Assembly: GCA_004551905.1 (NCBI GenBank) | Contig: SFPL01000111.1 | Coordinates: 1 to 16,942 of the forward strand | Direction of reading: 5' to 3' | From: Lentisphaeraceae bacterium | GTDB lineage: Bacteria > Verrucomicrobiota > Kiritimatiellia > RFP12 > UBA1067 | Length of the DNA stretch: 16,942 bases | Part shown: positions 1 to 5,632 of the stretch, in pieces | Position numbering within the stretch: the first letter of the stretch is position 1 | How the letters are laid out: each line of letters opens with the position of its first letter | Made by a program: the position numbers and the translations under genes | Notes under the pieces: generated by a model | The model's database searches: none | What the model saw: the letters and a program-made list of their open reading frames with translations, nothing else | Told to the model about the DNA's origin: nothing

Positions 1-68
1 GCCGTCCACGCCGCCAGGGCGGCCAGCGCGGCGGAAACGGCGAACGGCGCTATGTGACTTATGCGCAT
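1..68 (-). CDS. N-terminus of a secreted or membrane protein, cut by the window edge
   Basis: Only the first 22 codons are visible; the gene continues past the left edge. The peptide begins MRISHIAPFAVSAALAAL and continues Ala-rich to a Trp. This is a short basic start followed by a hydrophobic stretch, typical of a Sec signal peptide or a first membrane segment. The start is supported by promoter A, whose -10 box lies 26 nt upstream, leaving an untranslated leader of about 20 nt that holds a weak purine-rich GAGACCGAG. The preceding gene (NusG paralogue) ends 74 nt upstream. The product cannot be named from so little sequence. Confidence 0.5.
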   Translation of the reverse strand, partial: MRISHIAPFAVSAALAALAAWT

Positions 69-94
69 GATATTGCTCGGTCTCACCGGCGCGT

Positions 95-124
95 AGTATA
101 CCATAATACGGCAAAGCAAATCAA
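95..124 (-). promoter_or_regulatory. Promoter A (sigma70-type, extended -10)
   Basis: On the minus strand, TTGATT (119-124) is followed after 18 nt by TATACT (95-100), with TGG directly before the -10, giving an extended -10. The next bases are ACGCGCC, shared with the other promoters in the window. It lies between the NusG paralogue and the left-edge signal-peptide gene, which it would transcribe. Confidence 0.6.
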
Positions 125-142
125 TTCGGCAAAACCTGGAGT

Positions 143-664
143 TTACAGCTGTTTTATCTTCTCCAAATCCTCTGGCGATACCGACAGTTCGACTGCCGCG
201 CCAAGGATCTCGACGTTGAGGCAGATTTTGGCGCACGAGCCCTCGCGGCGGACATAGCCCTCCGTGCCGCGCAACGGCCCCGAAACGACCCTAACGTAGT
301 CCCCTTCCTTGAAGACCTGCGTCCGGCGAATGTCCGGCGAACACTTCGACGCGTGCTCGACCTGCCTCAGCTGGTGTATCATCTCCCGCGGGCGTGTCAC
401 GCATATCGCGCTGACGATGAGATTGGTCTTGAGCATCTCGATCCGCTCCTCCGGGGTCATCCGGGAAAACACGTACCCGGGAAACACCGGGATGGTCCTG
501 CGCACCTTGCGCCGCTGGACCTTCGTGACCTTCAAGACTAGCGGAAGGTACCTGAAGCAACCGTACCTCGCAAGATACAGCATGACCTTCTTTTCCGTGC
601 GCGGCTTGACATGCAGCACGAACCAGCTTTTCCGCGTCAGCTCGCCGTCTGATTCTTCCGCCAT
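143..664 (-). CDS. NusG-family specialised transcription elongation factor (RfaH/UpxY/LoaP-like)
   Basis: This is a 173-residue NusG-type protein. Members bind RNA polymerase through the NGN domain and contact ribosome or RNA through the KOW domain. The NGN domain spans about residues 12-105, starts with SWFVLHVKPRTEKK and contains the family hallmark FPGYVF. The KOW segment GDYVRVVSGPLRGTEGYV lies around residues 120-140. The ATG at 664 was chosen over upstream in-frame starts because it follows GAGGAC at good spacing and starts 19 nt after the helicase stop; the longer frame only adds Arg/Ala-rich sequence overlapping the helicase. Housekeeping nusG normally sits beside secE and rplK. This copy follows an RNA helicase gene instead, so I infer a paralogue dedicated to particular operons. 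Its target is unknown; the signal-peptide gene downstream is one candidate. Confidence 0.85.
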   Translation of the reverse strand: MAEESDGELTRKSWFVLHVKPRTEKKVMLYLARYGCFRYLPLVLKVTKVQRRKVRRTIPVFPGYVFSRMTPEERIEMLKTNLIVSAICVTRPREMIHQLRQVEHASKCSPDIRRTQVFKEGDYVRVVSGPLRGTEGYVRREGSCAKICLNVEILGAAVELSVSPEDLEKIKQL

Positions 665-683
665 GCCGTCGTCCTCTTGGGCC

Positions 684-1991
684 TCATTCGCCCGTGCCGT
701 TGCGCTTCTGGCCGAAGTCTGGCTGGCGGCGCCCCTTGAAGCCCTTGTGGCCCTGGCGTTTGCGGTTGCCGCGGTTGCGGTTCGCCGGATGCACCCACGG
801 CGCCTGCGGCAGGCCCTCGCGCTCATGGCCGGACCGGCGGTCGGCGTCCTCGCAGTGGAACGGCTGGTCGCGGTCGACGGGGATGGTCTTGCGGATGAAC
901 CGCTCCACCGCCTTCAGCTGCGCGCGTTCCTCGGCGGCGACGAAGCTGACGGCGACGCCGGTCTCGCCGGCGCGGGCGGTGCGCCCGATGCGGTGGACGT
1001 AGCTCTCAGTCTCCAGCGGCAGCTCCATGTTGACGACGCAGGAGACGTCCTTCACGTCGATGCCGCGCGAGGCGATGTCCGTCGCCACCAGCACGCGGAT
1101 CTCGCCGCGGCGGAAGCCCTCCATCGCGCGTGTGCGCTGACCCTGGGTCTTGTCGGAGTGGATGGCCGCGCAGTTGATCCCCTCGCGCGCGAGCTTCCTG
1201 CAGACACGGTCCGCGCCATGGCGCATCTTGGCGAAGACAATCACCTTCGTCCACTCCGGATGAGTCTTCAAGAGGTGGATCAGGAGCGAGTCCTTGCGCG
1301 CCTTCTCGACGAACATCACCTTCTGGCTGATCTTCTCCACCGCCGGCGCCTCGGGCGCGATCTCGATCTTCACCGGGTCGGTCACCAGCTCCGCGGCAAG
1401 CGCGGCGATCGCCGGCGACATCGTGGCGGAAAAGAACATCGACTGGCGGCGCACCGGCAACTTGGAGATGATCCGCTTGATGTCCGGCAGGAACCCCATG
1501 TCCAGCATCCGGTCCGCCTCGTCGAGGACGAACATCTCCACCTGGTCAAGGAACACGATCCCCTGGGTCATCAGGTCGATGAGCCGCCCCGGACAGGCAA
1601 TCACTGTCTCCGCGCCCTTCTTCAGCTCCTTCACCTGTCCGAACTGGCTCACGCCGCCGATCAGGCAGGCGTACGGCAGCTGCGCGAGCGCGGAGTAGCG
1701 GCGCGCGTTCTCGGCCGTCTGCACGGCGAGCTCCCTCGTCGGCGAGAGGACGAGCGCGCGCGGATGGCCGATGCGCCGCGGACGGCGCACCTTGACGAGG
1801 TGCTGGAGGATCGGCAGCATGAACGCCGCGGTCTTGCCGGTGCCGGTCTGGGCGATGCCGATGAGGTCGCGGCCTTCGAGGAGACGCGGGATGGCCTGCT
1901 CCTGGATGGGCGTCGGGGCCGAATAGCCCGCATCCGCAACCGCATGCTGCAACTTCTGGTCCAGTCGACCGAAAACATTTCCCTCGAACAT
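684..1991 (-). CDS. DEAD-box ATP-dependent RNA helicase, RhlE type
   Basis: This 435-residue protein has the full DEAD-box motif set. The Q motif GYSAPTPIQ lies at about 22-30 and Walker A AQTGTGKT at 47-54. PTRELA is at 84-89, motif Ib is CPGRL (TPGR is more usual), DEAD is at 157-160 and SAT at 188-190. The C-terminal RecA domain carries ATDIASRGID and HRIGRTARAG. After the core comes a basic Arg/Lys/Gly/Asn-rich tail, typical of RhlE-type helicases, that would bind RNA. Expected roles are rRNA or ribosome maturation and cold adaptation (family knowledge). The start follows GGAAGG at suitable spacing. No promoter motif is visible between this gene and tRNA-Asn upstream, so both are probably transcribed from promoter B. 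The NusG paralogue follows 19 nt downstream and is likely in the same operon. Confidence 0.92.
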   Translation of the reverse strand: MFEGNVFGRLDQKLQHAVADAGYSAPTPIQEQAIPRLLEGRDLIGIAQTGTGKTAAFMLPILQHLVKVRRPRRIGHPRALVLSPTRELAVQTAENARRYSALAQLPYACLIGGVSQFGQVKELKKGAETVIACPGRLIDLMTQGIVFLDQVEMFVLDEADRMLDMGFLPDIKRIISKLPVRRQSMFFSATMSPAIAALAAELVTDPVKIEIAPEAPAVEKISQKVMFVEKARKDSLLIHLLKTHPEWTKVIVFAKMRHGADRVCRKLAREGINCAAIHSDKTQGQRTRAMEGFRRGEIRVLVATDIASRGIDVKDVSCVVNMELPLETESYVHRIGRTARAGETGVAVSFVAAEERAQLKAVERFIRKTIPVDRDQPFHCEDADRRSGHEREGLPQAPWVHPANRNRGNRKRQGHKGFKGRRQPDFGQKRNGTGE

Positions 1992-2020
1992 CTCGTGCCT
2001 TCCTTGAATCGCCCCTGACG

Positions 2021-2045
2021 CGAAAGCCGCCGGTGACGCCGGCGG
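2021..2045 (-). terminator. Hairpin after tRNA-Asn (attenuator or weak terminator)
   Basis: A perfect 7-bp stem (CCGCCGG/CCGGCGG, arms at 2039-2045 and 2027-2033) with a 5-nt loop is followed by only CTTTCG on the minus strand. The short T run makes it a poor intrinsic terminator. It lies between tRNA-Asn and the helicase start codon and may act as a processing boundary or partial terminator. Confidence 0.35.
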
Positions 2046-2055
2046 ACCGCCAAAT

Positions 2056-2130
2056 TGGCTCGGGCGGCTGGATTCGAACCAGCGACCAATTGATTAACAG
2101 TCAACTGCGCTACCACTGCGCCACGCCCGA
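2056..2130 (-). tRNA. tRNA-Asn (anticodon GTT)
   Basis: The 75-nt gene includes an encoded 3' CCA. The acceptor stem TCGGGCG (2124-2130) pairs perfectly with CGCCCGA (2060-2066), followed by discriminator G and CCA (2056-2059). The anticodon loop reads CTGTTAA, giving anticodon GTT, which decodes Asn. The T arm contains GGTTCGAATCC. A promoter with a good -35 and extended -10 lies about 20 nt upstream, so a short leader is removed during maturation. Confidence 0.96.
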
Positions 2131-2149
2131 ACTTGGTTGATTGGCGTGT

Positions 2150-2179
2150 AGTATACCAAAAACCGCCGCCTCATGGCAA
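2150..2179 (-). promoter_or_regulatory. Promoter B, driving tRNA-Asn
   Basis: The minus strand has TTGCCA (2174-2179), an 18-nt spacer containing GGTTTTTGG, then TATACT (2150-2155). The TGG before the -10 makes it an extended -10, and ACACGCC follows. It has the best -35 of the six related promoters in the window. The -35 lies within 12 nt of the butyrate kinase stop. Confidence 0.75.
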
Positions 2180-2185
2180 GTGGGT

Positions 2186-3289
2186 CTACAGCCCGATGTA
2201 GCCGAAGCCCTGCCAGACGTCTCGGCCGGAGTAGACGTGCGGCTTAAGCTCCCCGCGCAGCGCGCGTAGCGCCGGGAGCGCCATCGCCTCCTGCTCCATC
2301 TCGCCTGGGTAGACCTCAACCGGCGCAATGAAGCCGCAGCGCTTCCTGACGCCGTCGACGATGTCCTGGAAACGCACCAATCCGCCGGTGAGCAGGATCG
2401 CGTCGACCTTGCCGCAAAGGACAGCCGACATCTCGCCGATCATCTTGCAGACCTGGTAGACCATCGTGTTCCAGACGAGCGTCGCCTTGCGGTCGCCCTG
2501 CTCGACCAGCGCGTGGACCGTGTCGGAGTTGGAGGTGCCGAAGAGGTCCACGAATCCGCCGGCGCGCGAGCAGCGCAGTCGCACCTCGGCGACTGAGTGC
2601 GCCTCGATGTAGTCCAGGAGCTGCAGCACCGGCACCGAGCCGATGCGCGTCGGCGTGAACGCGCCCTCGCCGTCCGCGCCCATGTTGCCGTCCACCATCC
2701 TGCCGCGCTCGTGCGCGGAGACGGTGATGCCGCCGTCGATGTGCGCGACGACGAAGTTGCAGTCCTCGTACCTGCGCCCCAGCTTCGCCGCGTGGAACTC
2801 GGCGACGGCCTTCTGGTTGAGGACGTGCGAGTGCGAAACGCGGTAGACGCCGCGGATGCCGGTGAGGCGGGCGTAGTCGCAGTACTCGTCAACGTTCGTC
2901 GGGTTGATGGTAAAGGCCGGCTTCGCGAACTCCTCGGCGAACTTCCACGCCAGCATCACCCCGAGCTTGGCCGGGTGCTCCGAGCCGCCGACGCCGGCGA
3001 CGGTGTCGTCGAAGAGCCGCCGGTCGACTGCGGTGAGCCCGCTGGGCTGGGTGTGGGCGCTGCCGCCGCGGCCGACGAAGGCGTCGATCGAGGCTGGGGC
3101 GACCCCCTCGTCGCGGAGCATGTCGAGGATGACGCCGCGGCGGAAGTCGAGCTGGTCGTTGACGTGCGGAAACTTGAGGAGCTCCGGCGCGTCGTGGAAG
3201 AGGCTGTGCTCGAAGCGCGAGGTCTCGTCCTCGAAGAGGCTGACCTTGGTCGAGGTAGACCCGGGGTTGATCACAAGGATGCGGTGCAT
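2186..3289 (-). CDS. buk: Butyrate kinase
   Basis: This 367-residue protein belongs to the acetokinase/butyrate kinase family (ASKHA fold), which makes butyrate and ATP from butyryl phosphate. It starts MHRILVINPGSTSTK, the phosphate-binding segment, followed by VGRGG, the adenosine-site segment VAHIDGGITVSAH and ILLTGGLV. Its length fits Buk rather than acetate kinase (about 400). Branched-chain or other acyl substrates remain possible. The start was placed at the first family residue; the frame extends far upstream only through hisF-overlapping shadow sequence. There is no Shine-Dalgarno site: the 41-nt spacer to hisF is largely degenerate TTCGTGG heptamers, so translation may depend on coupling. 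No phosphotransbutyrylase gene is visible, and the association with hisHF is unexpected. Confidence 0.9.
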   Translation of the reverse strand: MHRILVINPGSTSTKVSLFEDETSRFEHSLFHDAPELLKFPHVNDQLDFRRGVILDMLRDEGVAPASIDAFVGRGGSAHTQPSGLTAVDRRLFDDTVAGVGGSEHPAKLGVMLAWKFAEEFAKPAFTINPTNVDEYCDYARLTGIRGVYRVSHSHVLNQKAVAEFHAAKLGRRYEDCNFVVAHIDGGITVSAHERGRMVDGNMGADGEGAFTPTRIGSVPVLQLLDYIEAHSVAEVRLRCSRAGGFVDLFGTSNSDTVHALVEQGDRKATLVWNTMVYQVCKMIGEMSAVLCGKVDAILLTGGLVRFQDIVDGVRKRCGFIAPVEVYPGEMEQEAMALPALRALRGELKPHVYSGRDVWQGFGYIGL

Positions 3290-3294
3290 TTCGA

Positions 3295-3329
3295 GGTTCT
3301 TGATTCGTGGTTGGTGGTTCGTGGCTCGT
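3295..3329. repeat. Heptamer tandem repeat, copy 1 (hisF-buk spacer)
   Basis: Five 7-bp units read on the plus strand: GGTTCTT, GATTCGT, GGTTGGT, GGTTCGT, GGCTCGT. The consensus is GGTTCGT. Together they fill most of the spacer between hisF and buk. The phase and orientation match the two other arrays nearby. Confidence 0.85.
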
Positions 3330-3330
3330 G

Positions 3331-4101
3331 TTACCAGCCCATGCGGGTTGGGACGCCGGCGGCGGACATCTCCGCCTTGATCTGGGCGATGGTGTAGTCG
3401 CCGAAGTGGATCATGCCGGCGACGATCGCGGCGTCGGCCTTCGCCTCGCGGAACACCTCGACGAGGTGCGCCGGCTTCCCGGCGCCGCCGGAGGCGACCA
3501 CCGGCACGTCGACCGCCTCGGCGATGAGCCGCGTCAGGGTGAGCTCGAAGCCCTCGCGGGTGCCGTCGGCGTTGACGGAGTTGACCACGATCTCGCCCGC
3601 GCCGAGCCCCGCCGCGCGCTTCGCCCACTCCACCGCGTCCATGCCGGTGAACTCGCGGAAGCCACGGGTGGTGATCTCGTAGCCGGAGGGGACGCGGTCG
3701 CTCTTCACCGGGTCCATGCCAAGCACGATGCACTGTGCGCCGAAAGCGCGCGCGCCGTCCGCGATGATCTGCGGGTTGGCGACGGCGAGCGAGTTGACCG
3801 ACACCTTCTCGGCGCCGGCGAGGATCACGCGCTCCATGTCCGCGAGCGTGGCGATGCCGCCGCCGACCGCGAACGGGATGCGCACCGACTTGGCGACGGC
3901 CTCGACCATGCCGATGTCGATCGGACGATGCTCCGCCGACGCGGTGATGTCGTAGAAGACCAGCTCGTCCGCGCCGCCGTCGGAATAGGCGACGGCCATC
4001 TCCACTGGGTCGCCGAGGTCGACGTTGTTCTTGAACTTGACGCCCTTGGTGACGCGGCCGGCGCGCACGTCAAGACAGGGAATTACTCGTTTGGTCAGCA
4101 T
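3331..4101 (-). CDS. hisF: Imidazole glycerol phosphate synthase, cyclase subunit HisF
   Basis: This 256-residue (beta/alpha)8 cyclase uses ammonia delivered by HisH to convert PRFAR into imidazole glycerol phosphate and AICAR, linking histidine and purine synthesis. Visible features are MLTKRVIPCLDV with catalytic Asp11, the phosphate-binding loop FAVGGGI, Asp130 in LGMDPV, PSGYEITTRGFREFTGMDAVEWA, and ASGGAGKPAHLVEVF. The usual MDxDGT segment reads VNADGT, so the first Asp is Asn177 while Asp179 is kept. The start at 4101 gives the normal family length. Only 23 nt separate it from the hisH stop, and these are almost entirely three heptamer repeat units with no Shine-Dalgarno site. Translational coupling to hisH is likely. 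Confidence 0.95.
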   Translation of the reverse strand: MLTKRVIPCLDVRAGRVTKGVKFKNNVDLGDPVEMAVAYSDGGADELVFYDITASAEHRPIDIGMVEAVAKSVRIPFAVGGGIATLADMERVILAGAEKVSVNSLAVANPQIIADGARAFGAQCIVLGMDPVKSDRVPSGYEITTRGFREFTGMDAVEWAKRAAGLGAGEIVVNSVNADGTREGFELTLTRLIAEAVDVPVVASGGAGKPAHLVEVFREAKADAAIVAGMIHFGDYTIAQIKAEMSAAGVPTRMGW

Positions 4102-4122
4102 GGTTCGCGATTCGTGGTTCGT
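4102..4122. repeat. Heptamer tandem repeat, copy 2 (hisH-hisF spacer)
   Basis: Three consecutive 7-bp units on the plus strand, GGTTCGC, GATTCGT and GGTTCGT, occupy nearly the whole 23-nt spacer between the hisH stop and the hisF start codon. They have the same orientation as copies 1 and 3. Confidence 0.85.
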
Positions 4123-4124
4123 AA

Positions 4125-4733
4125 TTAGATTGACAGCCAGTCGGAGAGGAGCCTCAGCCCGGCGCGGCCGGACTTCTCGGGATGGAACTGGCAGGCCCAA
4201 AGTCTGCTGCGGCGAACCATCGCGGAGAACTCGACGCCGGCGTATTCGGCGACAAGCGCGGTGTCGGCGGTCTTCTCGACGTAGTAGCTGTGGACGAAGT
4301 AGTAGAAATCGTGATTCGTGGTTCGTGGTTCGTGGTTCAGGGCGACGCTGTTCCAGCCTATCTGCGGAACCTTGACGCCCGGGACCTTCGGGAAGCGGCG
4401 CACGCGCCCCGGCAGCACGCCGAGCGTCGCGACGCCGCCGTCCTCCTCGGAGTGCTCGAAGAGGATCTGCATCCCGAGGCAGATGCCGAGGAAGGGACGG
4501 CCCGAGGCGGCGGCGTCCTTCACAGCGGATTCAAGCCCCAGCGAACGCAAGCTCTCCATGGCGCTCAAGGCGGCGCCGACGCCGGGGAAGACGACACGCG
4601 CGGCGGCCGCAACCACGGCAGGGTCACGCGTTACCACGGTCTCGACGCCAAGCGCGGCAAACGCGTTCTTTACGCTCGTCAGGTTGCCGGCGCCGTAGTC
4701 GACTATGGCGATTGATGCTTCTTGTGATTCCAT
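4125..4733 (-). CDS. hisH: Imidazole glycerol phosphate synthase, glutamine amidotransferase subunit HisH
   Basis: This 202-residue class I glutaminase supplies ammonia to HisF. It has IAIVDYGAGNLTSVKNAF at the N-terminus, FPGVGA, nucleophile Cys85 in LGICLGMQ, and His184/Glu186 in CQFHPEKSG, so the catalytic triad is intact. KVPQIGWN and YYFVHSYYVE are also present. Between these two segments, where homologues have a short variable loop, residues 133-142 (NHEPRTTNHD) are encoded by the heptamer repeat, an in-frame repeat invasion. The ATG lies 8 nt after the TATAAT of promoter C with no Shine-Dalgarno site, so the mRNA is probably leaderless. It heads the hisH-hisF-buk unit. Confidence 0.95.
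   Translation of the reverse strand: MESQEASIAIVDYGAGNLTSVKNAFAALGVETVVTRDPAVVAAAARVVFPGVGAALSAMESLRSLGLESAVKDAAASGRPFLGICLGMQILFEHSEEDGGVATLGVLPGRVRRFPKVPGVKVPQIGWNSVALNHEPRTTNHDFYYFVHSYYVEKTADTALVAEYAGVEFSAMVRRSRLWACQFHPEKSGRAGLRLLSDWLSI
4306..4340. repeat. Heptamer tandem repeat, copy 3 (inside hisH)
   Basis: On the plus strand, a degenerate unit AAATCGT is followed by GATTCGT, GGTTCGT, GGTTCGT and GGTTCAG. The array lies inside the hisH reading frame, where it encodes NHEPRTTNHD without disrupting the frame. Confidence 0.85.
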
Positions 4734-4741
4734 GGGTGCGT

Positions 4742-4754
4742 ATTATACCAAAAA
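4742..4754 (-). promoter_or_regulatory. Promoter C (extended -10) for hisH-hisF-buk
   Basis: The minus strand reads CTTTTTGGTATAATACGCACCC and then the hisH ATG. TATAAT (4742-4747) is preceded by TGG, and no convincing -35 is present (TTACGG at a 19-nt spacing is weak). Only 8 nt separate the -10 from the ATG, so initiation would fall within about two bases of the start codon. Confidence 0.7.
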
Positions 4755-4879
4755 GCCCGACACGCCCCGTAACCGAATGATTCGCCGCGCAACCGACGCG
4801 GAAAATAGTAGATGCGGATGGGCACAAAGCAGGGCAGCAGCAGGAAGAGCATCGCCGCGGATTCGCGCCGCAAACGACT

Positions 4880-5608
4880 TCATGGCATTTCGTCCAGCTG
4901 CGACTTGAGCGCCGAGACCCCGTAGATCGCGGCGGTTTCGGCGCGGAGGATGGTGGAACCGAAGGAGACCGGGGTGGCGATCTTGACGAGCTCGGTAAGC
5001 TCCTCGGGCGAAAAGTCCCCTTCCGGTCCCACGTAGATTGCCGGCTCCAGCTCACCCCGGCGACGGCGAGCCGCCTCCGCCACCGGAACCGGCGGCGGCG
5101 TGACGAGCGCCCCGACGAAGCACTCGGTGCCGCGAACCAGCGCCAGCGACTCCGCAAACGACATCGGAGCAAGCACCTCGGGCAGCCATTTCGCGTCCGA
5201 CTGCCGCGCCGCGTCCGCCGCTACGCGCTCCCAACGCCTCCGCTTCGCCTCGCGCTCGCCGTCGGCGATGCGCACGATGGTTCGCGACGAGACGACCGGC
5301 ACGATCCGCGTCACCCCAAGCTCCGTTGCCTTCTCGATCGTCCAGTCCCAGCGCGACCCCTTGGTCACGCAGGCGAAGAGCGTCATCGCCGGCGGACGCG
5401 AAAACTCGACAGCGGGCGCGGCAGCGGCGAGGACGAAGCCTCGGCCGGACGCAGTTACGGCATATTCGCGCGTCCTGCCCTTGCCGTCGAAGAGCTCAAC
5501 CCGCTCGCCGGACTTTGGTCGCACCACCTTGAGATGCGCCGCGGCCTCGGACGACAGCACCGGCGTTTCGTTTTCCAGTGATGCAGTGTCAACCAGCAGT
5601 CTGTGCAT
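4880..5608 (-). CDS. rsmE: 16S rRNA (uracil(1498)-N3)-methyltransferase RsmE
   Basis: This 242-residue SPOUT methyltransferase methylates N3 of U1498 in 16S rRNA using SAM. The N-terminal PUA-like part includes AAHLKVVRPKSGERVELFDGKG. The SPOUT domain has KGSRWDWTIEKATELGVTRIVPV, YVGPEGDFSPEEL at about 192-204 (SAM-binding knot) and GSTILRAETA at about 217-226. Length matches the family. The start is preceded by GGAGG eight nt upstream, a strong ribosome-binding site. It lies 24 nt downstream of mnmE and is the last gene of the antiporter-luxS-mnmE-rsmE run. Two conserved RNA-modification genes sit side by side here. Confidence 0.95.
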   Translation of the reverse strand: MHRLLVDTASLENETPVLSSEAAAHLKVVRPKSGERVELFDGKGRTREYAVTASGRGFVLAAAAPAVEFSRPPAMTLFACVTKGSRWDWTIEKATELGVTRIVPVVSSRTIVRIADGEREAKRRRWERVAADAARQSDAKWLPEVLAPMSFAESLALVRGTECFVGALVTPPPVPVAEAARRRRGELEPAIYVGPEGDFSPEELTELVKIATPVSFGSTILRAETAAIYGVSALKSQLDEMP

Positions 5609-5632
5609 TTTCCGTTCCTCCGTCCGCTCCGG

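Noticed and set aside
309..2018. Long plus-strand open frame opposite the helicase and NusG genes
   Set aside because: It is antisense to two well-recognised genes and made of the low-complexity Arg/Ala/His/Leu-rich sequence that GC-rich antisense frames give. No domain is seen.
4101..4200. Upstream in-frame ATG for hisF at 4200
   Set aside because: The extra 33 residues overlap hisH and translate the repeat spacer; the start at 4101 matches the conserved HisF N-terminus.
4743..4883. A 46-codon minus-strand ORF whose ATG overlaps the rsmE stop (ATGA)
   Set aside because: It runs into promoter C and its stop lies in the TATAAT box. It has no clear Shine-Dalgarno site or recognisable features, and an alternative frame over the same stretch (from 4852) is equally open. 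Conservation would be needed to accept it.
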